Virus record (IMG/VR): IMGVR_UViG_3300040815_000620
Coordinates: 1-42,568 of that record
Reading direction: 5' to 3' (one strand)
Origin: a virus
DNA: 42,568 bases
Positions 15,988 to 24,694 of this stretch are shown piece by piece; position 1 is the first letter of the stretch, and every line of letters starts with the position of its first letter. A model generated the notes under the pieces. The model saw nothing but the letters and a program-made list of their open reading frames with translations. It had not been told where the DNA came from and made no database searches. The translations under genes and the position numbers were made by a program.

Positions 15988-17252
15988 TATGTAGATCCTT
16001 TTAATGCTGCTTTTGCGCTGGCAGATAAACTATTGTAGTTTGCAGTATTTCCGTTTACCCCTCCGGTACCTCCTGCATTTTGGTATGCTTTATTGTTTGC
16101 AATTCTAGCAGCACTATCTTTAGCTGCCTCAGTGTTGTTTGCAGCTTTTGCTAATGCAGATAACCCAGTAACAGCCGCTGTAGCTAATACTAAGTCTTTT
16201 GCTCCGCCCGAGCCTCCATTTTTAGGAAAAAATGTGTTTGCTACACCGCTAACATCTGTACCAGCTGCTGCACCAATTGCGCCTTTTAATAAACTAAATC
16301 CTTCAGCTCTAATACCTTCACTACTTAAATTTCTCACATTGCTAATTAGATTTGCCGCTGCTAAACCTGCTTCTAGAGGACTACTAAATGAACCATCATT
16401 TGTAATAAAGTCATATAAACTTATGCCAGCACCGATAGCGCCGCCGACGCCAAGTGATCCGCCACCTAATAAACTAGCAGGACTAGGTGTTGTATCATAG
16501 TGCGAAGGATCTGCAAATCCTTTAGGATTATCTGCACTAACACTCCCTCTGTCATACCATACTGCTTCATACTGTACTGTCATATTATTTGACATTGTAC
16601 CTGCGCCATCGGCAGAGTCAACGCTGTCATGACCCCAATCTGAAATTGTAGGATTAACTAGTGTGTATGTTGTATAAGTTTTTCTAGTTAATTGACTAAT
16701 TTGTATTGATTTAAAAAACGGTTCGCTTTGATTGTTATCTAAACCATATCTGTATTTGTTTAATTCTTTTCCTTGATAAGTGTTATCACCTGGTGAATTA
16801 CCACTAATTTGTCTATTATATGCTTCGGGTAAGGCACCATAGTTACCATCTGCGAAATAGTATCTATAATATGCTTCCATTAGTGCAGATGTTATACCTA
16901 AATTGTCATCATGAAACTGAATTGCTACAGGTTGGTAACTAATACTAGTTTGTACATTTTTAATTCTATTGTATTTTTTCTTAGTATCAACAGTAGCAGT
17001 GTACTTAGGTAAATCTGCCGACTTAACAAGTAATCCAATTTCTCTAGTGTGTCGTTGTTTCAATTCAGGTAATATGCTTGCCGGTAAATCATTTATTTCA
17101 AAAAATACATGATAGAGAAATTTTGTCTTAGGTGCTAATCTAAAAGCATCTGTGACAAAGGTTTTACTTGCGTGTCTAAAGTCACCAAGGTTACCTTTTG
17201 GGCCTAGCGCCCCGCTTGCTAAATTATCTAAAAATCCTGTGAACTTTGCCAT
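15987..17252 (-). CDS. Tail-tube-like baseplate protein (gp54/gp48 type)
   Basis: A 421-aa protein whose first 260 residues follow the phage tail-tube fold pattern, as does gp19 just upstream: FLYHVFFEINDLP, LLVKSADLPKYTATVDTKK, then a long strand (VAIQFHDDNLGITSALMEAY) and a final NNMTVQYEAVWYD strand. The C-terminal 150 residues are Gly/Ala/Ser-rich and probably flexible or bound in the baseplate. In T4, gp54 and gp48 start and cap the tube on the baseplate; which of these it corresponds to is unclear. It has a late box 5 bases before its ATG and no Shine-Dalgarno. A terminator separates it from gp19. Confidence 0.65.
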   Translation of the reverse strand: MAKFTGFLDNLASGALGPKGNLGDFRHASKTFVTDAFRLAPKTKFLYHVFFEINDLPASILPELKQRHTREIGLLVKSADLPKYTATVDTKKKYNRIKNVQTSISYQPVAIQFHDDNLGITSALMEAYYRYYFADGNYGALPEAYNRQISGNSPGDNTYQGKELNKYRYGLDNNQSEPFFKSIQISQLTRKTYTTYTLVNPTISDWGHDSVDSADGAGTMSNNMTVQYEAVWYDRGSVSADNPKGFADPSHYDTTPSPASLLGGGSLGVGGAIGAGISLYDFITNDGSFSSPLEAGLAAANLISNVRNLSSEGIRAEGFSLLKGAIGAAAGTDVSGVANTFFPKNGGSGGAKDLVLATAAVTGLSALAKAANNTEAAKDSAARIANNKAYQNAGGTGGVNGNTANYNSLSASAKAALKGST

Positions 17253-17257
17253 ACTAA

Positions 17258-17265
17258 TATTTATC
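17258..17265 (-). promoter_or_regulatory. Late promoter box, leaderless spacing
   Basis: Minus-strand GATAAATA, 5 bases (TTAGT) before the ATG at 17252. No Shine-Dalgarno can be seen in that space. Confidence 0.7.
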
Positions 17266-17286
17266 AGATTAATTAACTGGGTAGAT

Positions 17287-17317
17287 AAAAGAAAAGGGGT
17301 ACTATTGAAGTACCCCT
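17287..17317 (-). terminator. Rho-independent terminator after gp19
   Basis: Minus strand: AGGGGTAC (17317-17310), loop of 7, GTACCCCT (17302-17295) and then TTTTCTTTT. It lies 27 bases after the gp19 stop. Confidence 0.9.
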
Positions 17318-17343
17318 ATAAAGATTAGGAACTCTTTTTATTT

Positions 17344-17973
17344 TTAAGCACCACCGCCGGTAACTAGAGTATTTGTAGTTCTGCCAATAGCAGTACCAAT
17401 ACCTGTACCTTGTGGTGATTGTACAGCATTGTCATATCTAATATTTAATGCAATACTTACTGGGTCTGTTGAGTTAGAATATGCTAACTGATTGTAGTTT
17501 GCACTTTCAACATAACAGCCGTATAATTCAAATGTTTCTAGTACAGTTGGTGTATTAGCACCATTACCACCGTCTAAGATTTCAATTCTAGTTGTGAACT
17601 TATAATCTTGTCCTGATGCTGCACTTGACTGTTCATAAAAGTCAAATTGTTTCTGAAGTTGTTCGCCAACAAGTTTTTGTACATTGTTGTTAACATCTTC
17701 ACGCAAGTTAAGTGTAATTGGTTCCCAACTGTGTTTACCTGCTAGATAAACTCTCGAGTTGTAAATGTCTATAGTCATTTGTTCAAATGACACATTTGGA
17801 CGAGCTACATCAATAACTTGTTTTGTTAGTTCTGTTGTTGGTGTTGATACACCGAAGTTTTCTAATGATACCCTAAAACGATATTGTAGTTTGGGCATCA
17901 ACAGGCCTTGGTTGCTTGCAGAATCTCCGCTAGCCAAAGGCACTGTAATTTTTGATAGTGTTGATATTGCCAT
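17344..17973 (-). CDS. 19: gp19, tail tube monomer
   Basis: A 209-aa protein with the T4 gp19 tail-tube pattern (163 aa in T4): MPKLQYRFRVSLENFG at the first strand, FEQMTIDIYNSRVYLAGKHS, WEPITLNLREDVNN and a strand pair including VLETFELYGCYVESANYNQL. It polymerises into the inner tube through which DNA passes. A Gly/Thr-rich tail is extra. It follows gp18 directly, as in T4. It has an AGGAG ribosome binding site and a GCTAAATA late box, and its own terminator, as expected for a very abundant protein. Confidence 0.93.
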   Translation of the reverse strand: MAISTLSKITVPLASGDSASNQGLLMPKLQYRFRVSLENFGVSTPTTELTKQVIDVARPNVSFEQMTIDIYNSRVYLAGKHSWEPITLNLREDVNNNVQKLVGEQLQKQFDFYEQSSAASGQDYKFTTRIEILDGGNGANTPTVLETFELYGCYVESANYNQLAYSNSTDPVSIALNIRYDNAVQSPQGTGIGTAIGRTTNTLVTGGGA

Positions 17974-17996
17974 TTAATTTGCTCCTAATCTATATG

Positions 17997-18004
17997 TATT
18001 TAGC
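17997..18004 (-). promoter_or_regulatory. Late promoter box for gp19
   Basis: Minus-strand GCTAAATA between the gp18 stop and gp19, 23 bases before the ATG, with AGGAG between. Confidence 0.6.
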
Positions 18005-18008
18005 AATT

Positions 18009-21000
18009 TTACAGTCCTGCTATTTCCCCAGTATTTTTCAGTCTTAGCGGAATGTAAATAAATTCAACTGCCTTAACTGGTTCAATAGCAATGTCTAAGT
18101 GTAGCTCATTTCTATCAATTCTACTTGGAGTGTTGTTTGATTCATCACAAACTACAAGGAAGTCATAAAGTGCTCTTTGTCCTACTAACTCAAGTAGTAA
18201 GCTCTCTGCAGCGCCTTTGATTTCATCGCGTGTAATTTTATCATTTGGTTCAAACAAGTATGGTTTAGCAAGTGTGTTAAGCTGGCTTCTTAAGTAGATA
18301 ACAAGTCTTGCAACATTAATTCTGTCTAAGCTGCTTGCTGCTAGTTGTCTGGTCTTTTGCCCAAATGCTACTAAGCCTGCACCTGTAATGAATGTAATTG
18401 GATTAACTGCATTTGCATACAATGTATCTCTTTGACCTTCATTAAGTGCTATTGACTTAAATTCGCCTTCTGAGTCAATAAATCCTGTTGAACTAGCGTT
18501 TGTGATTCCACCGCGTCTTGTACCTGCTGGTGCAAACCATGGAAAGCTAACTTGGTCGCTTAGTGCTATTGTTCTCATCATCATGTGTGAAGGAGGAACA
18601 ACAACATTATTGCCAAAGTTATCACTTGTAAATCCACTTGGATAGTAAACACCTAAGTATGGATCTGTAGTTACAAGTCCGTCGTCATTATCTTCAAGAG
18701 CTAATGATTGGTTTGTAGCCCAGTTATTAATTGAAGTAGCATCACTTGGTAGTCTGAATGGTGAATCACCTAACACAAATGCTGTTAAGCCTCTGTCATA
18801 ATTTAGTGATTTCATTTCGCCAATTAATTCTGGATAACCTGGGCAAGACATTAAGTTAAACAGTCTTGATTCATCATCTCTAATATCTTCATTACTGTTT
18901 ACTAGTGCTTGTAATGCTTGTACAACTACCTTACGCTGTGCTTTGCGTCCAAATGTACCTGCACCGTTTTCTTGGTTGCCTGATTCAGTAACCCAACGGT
19001 TAGCATGATAACTTGCCATTGACTCGTCACCGTATCTACCATTGTCTGTTGCAGTATTAATGTAATTTCTTACATATTTCTTAACATTAAATCCACTTCT
19101 GCGTAGATTCCATAACAACATACCTTTTGGATATAGTGCCGGATCTGGACAGTCAGGATCAACATAATCGCTGGCTAGTAGATCTGCAATTTCACCTGCT
19201 GTTGCACTATTGGCACCTGCTGTGTTATATCTAACATCTGCAAACAAAATTCCTTCTTCAGATGTTTGGTCGCCGCTGTCTACTAAGAACCATCTGTTAG
19301 CTATTGGTAAATCAGTTCTTGCTGCATTAAATTTATAAAGTTTTGGATAGTTTTCTAAGTCCGAAGTATCAATCCAAAGATCACCTGTTACTAGTGCTGT
19401 TCCATCACTTTGTGTTGTTGGAGTTGTAGCAGCTACAAGTGGTCCTTCTGGATCTGGTGTTTTTGTATCGTCTGCATCGTAGTAAGGACTTGCTATAGAA
19501 CTTTCTCCGCTTGCTCCGTCATATAGTAACCCTACCCATTCGCTACCGTTGTGTACTAGCATGTCTACTTCATCAACAATTGAGTTATACCAAAGTCTTC
19601 CATCTGCTGTTGTTGCAGTAATTTGATTATCACTTGCTGTGAAGAATCCGTTACCTTGATCGTTAACTGGTGACCAAAGTGTTGCTTGGAATTGCTTAGG
19701 ATTCGTAGCACTTGTTGTTCCTGGTACATAAATTAAATTTGGTGTACCGCTTGTTGGACTTACATATGGCGTAAATCCAGCTGCAAGTAAAGCGCCATCC
19801 GTGTCAACAAAGCGGATTTCGCCACCTAGTGCATGTTGGATAATAACTTTGTTTTGTGCATTTACTGTTGCAGTAACATTAGTAATGTTTGCATCGTTAA
19901 TTGCGCCTGCCATTGTTGTAGCATCGCTTGCAGCGCCTGAATAGTTTGCTTGTACTGTCACTGCTGTTTCAAAAGCTGCACTGCCATTGTCTGTAGTTTG
20001 TACAGTAAATGATGCTGAACCCGAAGGTATTGAACCAATTACAATTTTTCCACCTGTAATTGTAGTAGGAGCAACGCCTCTTCTACGCTGTAGTTTAATT
20101 GTTGCAAGTGGTTGTGCGTCTCCAGCAACATTAGTTTCTGCATAAAGGTCGCCTGTTAGTAGATTAGTTCCACCATTAGTTGCATCTAATTCATATAATG
20201 CTGTTTGATTATCACTATACATTGGTGCTTTTACAGTTTCCCAAAGCTCTGTGCTGTTGTTCCACTTCTTAACAACAATGTTTGCACCTAAGTTAGGTGT
20301 AGTTGTTTTTAACCAAATACTACCAGATGGTCTTGATATAGTGTCTCCACTTTTCCACTCTGGAATGTTTGTATGCTTACCAATTTGTAGTGCTGGTGGA
20401 TAGTATGTACCTGCTGTAATTCCTAATTCTGTAAGCCTATCAGTGTCTCCAGCAATTACAATAGGACCGCCCAAAGAACTGTCATCTGCTCCGCTGCTTG
20501 ATCCGTCACTATAAATTTCTAATTTTAAGTCAACAGCTGCAGCTGTAATTCCAGGAATACTTAATCCTTGTATTGTGCTAACAACATCACTTATTGTATC
20601 TGAACTATTAATTGTTACACTAGTTCCGTTAATTATAATAGCTGCTGTTCCTGCAAAAGTTGGGTTTGAAGTAGTACCTTGTATTGTTGGCCAGCTCTTT
20701 GTCCACGGATCGCTACCAACAAGTACCCAAGTACCTGCACTATTTCTATAAAACACTCTTAGCAATGTTGTTGTTGCAACGATTGCATAAGTTCCAACAC
20801 TACCTACACTTGATACCGGAATTTCACCTGCATAACCATTAGTAAGTAGTGAACCTGTGTTAGTTAATTCTGTTGAGTCAGTAATCACATAAGGCACTTT
20901 ATTAGTGAAGACTTGACCGCTGTTTAATACAGATGCACCATTCCATTCTTGTATACCCCACAAGCTGTTTGATGTATCTAACCAATATGTTCCGTCTGCT

Positions 21001-21389
21001 GGATTAGCTGCAGGAGCAATTGAAGTTGCATCTAGTTCTGCTAGGTCAACATTTGCTCTAACTACCCAAGCTCTGTTTGCTACTCCTAGATATGAGTAAG
21101 CCGCTTGTAAACCATATTCGTTTAGCTCGCCGCCGTGTATTGCATTGTTGTTTGAATCTGTTTTGAAAATCGGATCGCCAAATGTATCTGCTAGATCTCT
21201 TTGAGATGTAAGCAAGTATGGTGTTCCTGCATTAGCTGCTAATGTTCCAGGTGCTGTACCTGTTCCTGCAGCATTTGTTTTATTTGAAGCCGAAGCAACA
21301 AAAATCATTGGTGTTGTACCTGGTTCAGCTGGGGTATAGAAACTTTCGTCTATTACGCTGACCTGTACGCCGGGTGATACTAGTGCCAT
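18009..21389 (-). CDS. 18: gp18, contractile tail sheath protein with a very large insertion
   Basis: A 1126-aa protein against 659 aa in T4. Residues 1-128 (MALVSPGVQVSVIDESFYTP onward) and about 710-1126 (with NVARLVIYLRSQLN and LLELVGQRALYDFLVVCDE) are the conserved sheath parts that make the contractile lattice around the gp19 tube. In between lies an insertion of about 580 residues with Trp-containing GDLWxDT...W modules (near 131-160, 355-385, 411-430, 595-622, 668-702). There is also a segment near 246-330 that resembles flagellin or hook-associated IN motifs (IIINGTSVTINSSDTI). The insert would project from the sheath surface. It has AGGAG and a GCTAAATA late box. Confidence 0.93.
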   Translation of the reverse strand: MALVSPGVQVSVIDESFYTPAEPGTTPMIFVASASNKTNAAGTGTAPGTLAANAGTPYLLTSQRDLADTFGDPIFKTDSNNNAIHGGELNEYGLQAAYSYLGVANRAWVVRANVDLAELDATSIAPAANPADGTYWLDTSNSLWGIQEWNGASVLNSGQVFTNKVPYVITDSTELTNTGSLLTNGYAGEIPVSSVGSVGTYAIVATTTLLRVFYRNSAGTWVLVGSDPWTKSWPTIQGTTSNPTFAGTAAIIINGTSVTINSSDTISDVVSTIQGLSIPGITAAAVDLKLEIYSDGSSSGADDSSLGGPIVIAGDTDRLTELGITAGTYYPPALQIGKHTNIPEWKSGDTISRPSGSIWLKTTTPNLGANIVVKKWNNSTELWETVKAPMYSDNQTALYELDATNGGTNLLTGDLYAETNVAGDAQPLATIKLQRRRGVAPTTITGGKIVIGSIPSGSASFTVQTTDNGSAAFETAVTVQANYSGAASDATTMAGAINDANITNVTATVNAQNKVIIQHALGGEIRFVDTDGALLAAGFTPYVSPTSGTPNLIYVPGTTSATNPKQFQATLWSPVNDQGNGFFTASDNQITATTADGRLWYNSIVDEVDMLVHNGSEWVGLLYDGASGESSIASPYYDADDTKTPDPEGPLVAATTPTTQSDGTALVTGDLWIDTSDLENYPKLYKFNAARTDLPIANRWFLVDSGDQTSEEGILFADVRYNTAGANSATAGEIADLLASDYVDPDCPDPALYPKGMLLWNLRRSGFNVKKYVRNYINTATDNGRYGDESMASYHANRWVTESGNQENGAGTFGRKAQRKVVVQALQALVNSNEDIRDDESRLFNLMSCPGYPELIGEMKSLNYDRGLTAFVLGDSPFRLPSDATSINNWATNQSLALEDNDDGLVTTDPYLGVYYPSGFTSDNFGNNVVVPPSHMMMRTIALSDQVSFPWFAPAGTRRGGITNASSTGFIDSEGEFKSIALNEGQRDTLYANAVNPITFITGAGLVAFGQKTRQLAASSLDRINVARLVIYLRSQLNTLAKPYLFEPNDKITRDEIKGAAESLLLELVGQRALYDFLVVCDESNNTPSRIDRNELHLDIAIEPVKAVEFIYIPLRLKNTGEIAGL

Positions 21390-21425
21390 TGTTATTCTCC
21401 TATCGTGGACATTCGTTGTTAGTAT

Positions 21426-21433
21426 TATTTAGC
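21426..21433 (-). promoter_or_regulatory. Late promoter box for gp18
   Basis: Minus-strand GCTAAATA, 36 bases before the gp18 ATG, with an AGGAG ribosome binding site between. Confidence 0.55.
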
Positions 21434-21500
21434 ATATAATTTTAAAAATGTGGTAAAAATCCAGGTCGAAAAGGGACCGAAAAGGTGAGGTAAATACAAT

Positions 21501-21836
21501 ATGAGACCTTTATGCTTGTGCGGACAGCGTCCTGCGGCTATAAATTATCGCAAGGGTGACAAAACTTATTATAGAAAGAAATGCGAAACTTGTTTACGCA
21601 ACGGAACCGGTCACGGTATTCCTAAATGGAAGCTAAGTGGATATGAGAAAAAAGATATCTGTGAAAAATGTAGTTATACTAGCAAACACAGAGAACAATT
21701 TAATGTATTCCATATAGACGGAGATCTAACCAATTGTCGGCCGAGTAACTTAAAAACTGTGTGTGCTAACTGTCAACGGATAATGCAAAAGGAAGGTGTT
21801 AAATGGAAGCAAGGTGACCTTTTACCCGACTTCTAA
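21501..21836 (+). CDS. HNH-like zinc-ribbon protein on the opposite strand
   Basis: A 111-aa Cys-rich protein: C5/C7, C28/C31, C54/C57, C79, C88/C91. The part from residue 54 has the order of an HNH fold (CxxC, then FHIDGDLTNCRPSNLKTVC and ANC), with H71 and D73 in the expected place. The usual final His after the last CxxC is Gln (CANCQR), so nuclease activity is doubtful; it may be a structural zinc protein. It is the only plus-strand gene between 109 and 23213 and overlaps the end of gp1 tail-to-tail by 38 bases. A GGTGAGG ribosome binding site precedes the ATG. I recall similar proteins being common in marine T4-like phages without a known function. Confidence 0.75.
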   Translation: MRPLCLCGQRPAAINYRKGDKTYYRKKCETCLRNGTGHGIPKWKLSGYEKKDICEKCSYTSKHREQFNVFHIDGDLTNCRPSNLKTVCANCQRIMQKEGVKWKQGDLLPDF

Positions 21837-22392
21837 GTTCTAACAATGTTCCATTATTATCTATAACTTTGTCAAATGAAACATTAGCCCAAGCCCATTC
21901 TGACTTGTGAACATCTTGTGGTTCAACACCAATATCAACATACATCCTAAACCATACAGGATCAGGACCTCTTCTAACACGCCAGATTTTTCCACCTAAA
22001 CTTTGTATCATATTTGCTTCGTTCTCAAAGCGTACATCTGGGATTACAAAGTTTTTTGTAGGATTTTTTATTAATTCTTGTTTTACTAAACTAACCCATA
22101 TACTGTCATCAAAACCATTACGCATACAGTCTGTGCCAAATTCTTGTAGTACTAGTCTCGGAGTAATAGTTCTTCCAGTTTCTTTAGACCAAAACTCGTC
22201 TTTCTTTTCGCGCCATTCTCTAGACTCTTCGGTATCGCCTTCTAACATCTCACGATTCCAACTAAACACAGTTGCTACACCATCTTTAAGTTTATCCGCA
22301 AACGATACTTTTGTGTATTCATAATCTTGTACCAGTGTATCGGCAACCGTGCCTTTACCACTACCTATTAGTCCGCAAATACCTATAATCAT
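21799..22392 (-). CDS. 1: gp1, deoxynucleoside monophosphate kinase
   Basis: A 197-aa kinase with the P-loop GLIGSGKGT at about residues 7-15 and a DVRFENEANMI segment, as in T4 gp1 (241 aa). It phosphorylates dNMPs (in T4 also hydroxymethyl-dCMP) to dNDPs to feed phage DNA synthesis. It is shorter than T4 gp1 but has the same N-terminal and central pattern. It has its own near-perfect sigma70-type promoter, so it is expressed early or mid infection although it sits among late genes. An AAGGA ribosome binding site precedes the ATG. Confidence 0.9.
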   Translation of the reverse strand: MIIGICGLIGSGKGTVADTLVQDYEYTKVSFADKLKDGVATVFSWNREMLEGDTEESREWREKKDEFWSKETGRTITPRLVLQEFGTDCMRNGFDDSIWVSLVKQELIKNPTKNFVIPDVRFENEANMIQSLGGKIWRVRRGPDPVWFRMYVDIGVEPQDVHKSEWAWANVSFDKVIDNNGTLLELRSRVKGHLASI

Positions 22393-22418
22393 AAGAGATC
22401 CTTTACAATATTGTTTAT

Positions 22419-22447
22419 ATTATAATAGGATCTGGACTGTTTGTCAA
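22419..22447 (-). promoter_or_regulatory. Consensus sigma70-type promoter for gp1
   Basis: Minus strand: TTGACA (22447-22442), 17-base spacer, TATAAT (22424-22419). Both hexamers match the bacterial consensus exactly. It ends about 26 bases before the gp1 ATG and lies between gp13 and gp1. Confidence 0.9.
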
Positions 22448-22454
22448 GAGTTTT

Positions 22455-23213
22455 TTATCCGATAGTAAAGTAATATCCAGTGCCACCAGACACTGCTGTT
22501 GATACTTCTTGTTCTAATTTTTCCATCTCTGCTGCTGCTTCTGCTTTGAGTGCATCACCGTTAAGTTGTCCACCACCTTGTGGGCCAGCAATAGTAGCAA
22601 ATTTTGATCTCGCTTCGCCTAACATCATTTTACAGGCTGCAACAGTATAATCTTTTATCCATTGTTTTGCAAGATAATCATCAAGTAACTGTTCGTCTGG
22701 TCTATAGTTATAGCATAAAAGCATAAGTGTTTCTTCTGTACGAGAACGCTGTAAGATAGTTAATTGTTTTGTAGTTGTATTCCATTTAAACTCAATAAAC
22801 GATCCAAACATTCTTCCTACTAATTCTTGGTATTGGCTAAAGAAATCATAAGTTGCAAGTCCGCCCATATTAGAACTTGCTAACAAATATGTATTTGTGT
22901 ATGCTAAATTAAATGGTTCAAACAATGTACCACCATCGCCTCCACCGGACCGCGATCCTATTGATCTACGGAAAATTTTCCTTACTTCAACAATCTCACT
23001 TGGCAATGTATAAGTGTTTTGATCAACAACTGTTGGCATAAAGAAATAACTTTCCTCGACCGAATTGTCAGATCTTTGTCTAAATCTTGTTAGTGCTTTA
23101 GTTAATGCTGTTTCATAGTGTGTAGGATCAAGTTCTACATCAACCATTCCACCGCCAAGCATGTGATACACATAGTCAAATACTTCTTGTTTCTTAGTTT
23201 TTAATGTGGCCAT
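22455..23213 (-). CDS. 13: gp13-like neck protein
   Basis: A 252-aa protein that I assign to the gp13 head-completion/neck family (T4 gp13 is 309 aa). Visible features are an N-terminal helical part (LKTKKQEVFDYVYHMLGGGM), a strand (NTYTLPSEIVEVRKIF), the segment FFSQYQELVGRMFGSFIEF and a helical end with WIKDYTVAACKMMLGEARSK. With gp14 it closes the filled head and joins it to the tail. I choose the ATG at 23213 (GGAGA nine bases upstream); an upstream TTG reading adds six codons without support. Divergent from gp14. Confidence 0.8.
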   Translation of the reverse strand: MATLKTKKQEVFDYVYHMLGGGMVDVELDPTHYETALTKALTRFRQRSDNSVEESYFFMPTVVDQNTYTLPSEIVEVRKIFRRSIGSRSGGGDGGTLFEPFNLAYTNTYLLASSNMGGLATYDFFSQYQELVGRMFGSFIEFKWNTTTKQLTILQRSRTEETLMLLCYNYRPDEQLLDDYLAKQWIKDYTVAACKMMLGEARSKFATIAGPQGGGQLNGDALKAEAAAEMEKLEQEVSTAVSGGTGYYFTIG

Positions 23214-23232
23214 ACGAAAAGTTCTCCACAAG

Positions 23233-23240
23233 TATTTATC
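23233..23240 (-). promoter_or_regulatory. Late promoter box for gp13
   Basis: Minus-strand GATAAATA about 19 bases before the gp13 ATG, back to back with the plus-strand box for gp14. Confidence 0.65.
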
Positions 23241-23244
23241 TTAC

Positions 23245-23252
23245 GCTAAATA
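23245..23252 (+). promoter_or_regulatory. Late promoter box for gp14, leaderless spacing
   Basis: GCTAAATA followed by 5 bases (TGTAT) and the ATG at 23258. It supports that ATG over the earlier ones, and it is separated by only 4 bases from the divergent gp13 box. Confidence 0.65.
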
Positions 23253-23257
23253 TGTAT

Positions 23258-24421
23258 ATGCCAAGACTTAGTTTATATAAACCAGAAAAAGGCAAAGATT
23301 ATGAATTCATAGACAAACGCATCTATGAAATGTTCACAGTAGGTGGCACAGACGTCTTTGTACACAAATATTTAGGACCTAAAAATCCTGATAGTGATTC
23401 AGCGACTGCTGATCAACCTCAATATGATGCTGTGAAAGAAACTAACATACAAGATATGTTGTTTATGGAAAACAGAGATCGAAAATACGATCCAGACATT
23501 TATAATATGCGTGGAATTTACAATGTACAAGACATTGACTTTAATATGAGTCAATTTGGTTTATTTTTAACCAATGATACACTGTTTATGACAATACACA
23601 TTACAAGCTCTGTAAAGACTCTTGGTAGAAAAATTATAGCAGGTGATGTAATTGAATTACCACACCTCAAAGATGAATATGCATTAAATGATTACAGTGT
23701 TGCATTAAAGAGATTTTTTGTAGTCGAAGATGTTAACAGAGCCGCTGAAGGATTTTCACCTACATGGTATCCGCATTTATACAGAGTAAAACTAAAACAA
23801 ATTGTTGATTCACAAGAGTTTAAAGAAATACTTGATTTACCAGCTGAAGAGGACAATCCGGGAGGTAATACTTTACGAGATTTGCTTTCTACATATGAAA
23901 AAGAAATGCAAATTAACAATGCTGTTGTTGCACAAGCCGAAGTAGATGCTGCAAAATCAGGATATGATACTAGTCATTTCTTTACACTAGCAACAGATGA
24001 AAATGGTGAAGTTGATCTTGTTACTGTCGACACTAATTCATTAGATGCAAGTACTCAAAATGAACTTGCTGATAGAGTAATGCAAACTCCTACACGAGAA
24101 GGATATCAAGGTTATCTATTAGGTGATGGTATTCCAGGAAACGGCGAAGCATTTGGACATGGAATAACATTTCCATCAGGCAGTGTTGAAGGCGACTTCT
24201 TTTTAAGGACAGACTTTATGCCAAATAGACTATTTAGAAATGACGGCACACGCTGGGTTAAACAAGAAGATAGTGTGCGCATGACAATGACTAACACAAA
24301 TACAAGAACCCATCAAAAAGGTACATTTGTTAATAATACAAATACAGACGAAATTGGTGGAGAAACTGTGCAGGAAAGACAAAGTCTTTCACAAGCACTC
24401 AGACCTAAGGCAGACAATTAA
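23258..24421 (+). CDS. 14: gp14-like neck protein with extended C-terminus
   Basis: A 387-aa protein (T4 gp14 is 256 aa). The N-terminal half is typical of this neck family in T4-like phages: RLSLYKPEKGKDYEFID, VFVHKYLGP, DMLFMENRDRKYDPDIYNMR and SQFGLFLTNDTLF. It joins gp13 on the completed head. The C-terminal extension has a GDFFLRTDFMPN...LFRNDGTRWV module that resembles modules in gp18 and the tail fibres. The ATG at 23258 is preferred because of the late box; two earlier ATGs (23204, 23252) exist without support. The stop overlaps the next ATG. Confidence 0.85.
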   Translation: MPRLSLYKPEKGKDYEFIDKRIYEMFTVGGTDVFVHKYLGPKNPDSDSATADQPQYDAVKETNIQDMLFMENRDRKYDPDIYNMRGIYNVQDIDFNMSQFGLFLTNDTLFMTIHITSSVKTLGRKIIAGDVIELPHLKDEYALNDYSVALKRFFVVEDVNRAAEGFSPTWYPHLYRVKLKQIVDSQEFKEILDLPAEEDNPGGNTLRDLLSTYEKEMQINNAVVAQAEVDAAKSGYDTSHFFTLATDENGEVDLVTVDTNSLDASTQNELADRVMQTPTREGYQGYLLGDGIPGNGEAFGHGITFPSGSVEGDFFLRTDFMPNRLFRNDGTRWVKQEDSVRMTMTNTNTRTHQKGTFVNNTNTDEIGGETVQERQSLSQALRPKADN

Positions 24422-24693
24422 TGATAGATTTTATAATATTTGGCATAGTAGACAATGCCATAATGATCCTCGGCGCAATGACAGGATTAAGTATAGAAAA
24501 ATACTTACCCCGAGCATTTCAAAAAGGTATAGGAACAGTAATAGGAGCTGGCATTGGTAATGCCGTCAGTGATTTTATGGGCGGAGCAACTACTGCAAGC
24601 TGGGACTTAGCATTTGGAACAGCCTTTGGCTGTATCATTGGTTTAATTTTTATTCCTATTTTTAAATTTATATCCATTAAATGGAGTAGATAA
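24421..24693 (+). CDS. Small glycine-rich membrane protein, unknown function
   Basis: A 90-aa protein with two or three hydrophobic stretches: DFIIFGIVDNAIMILGAMTG near the start, a Gly/Ala helix (GIGTVIGAGIGNAVSDFMGG) and LAFGTAFGCIIGLIFIPIFK at the end, followed by a basic tail. The ATG overlaps the stop of gp14 (TAATGA). I recall a similar small protein lying next to gp14/gp15 in marine T4-like phages without a known function. Hydrophobicity suggests inner-membrane insertion, so a role in assembly at the membrane or in DNA entry is possible. Confidence 0.75.
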   Translation: MIDFIIFGIVDNAIMILGAMTGLSIEKYLPRAFQKGIGTVIGAGIGNAVSDFMGGATTASWDLAFGTAFGCIIGLIFIPIFKFISIKWSR

Positions 24694-24694
24694 T

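Noticed and set aside
21470-21500. Tandem CGAAAAGG copies and small GGTC/GACC stem before the HNH-like gene
   Set aside because: Too short and with too few pairs to support a riboswitch or operator; noted only as sequence texture.
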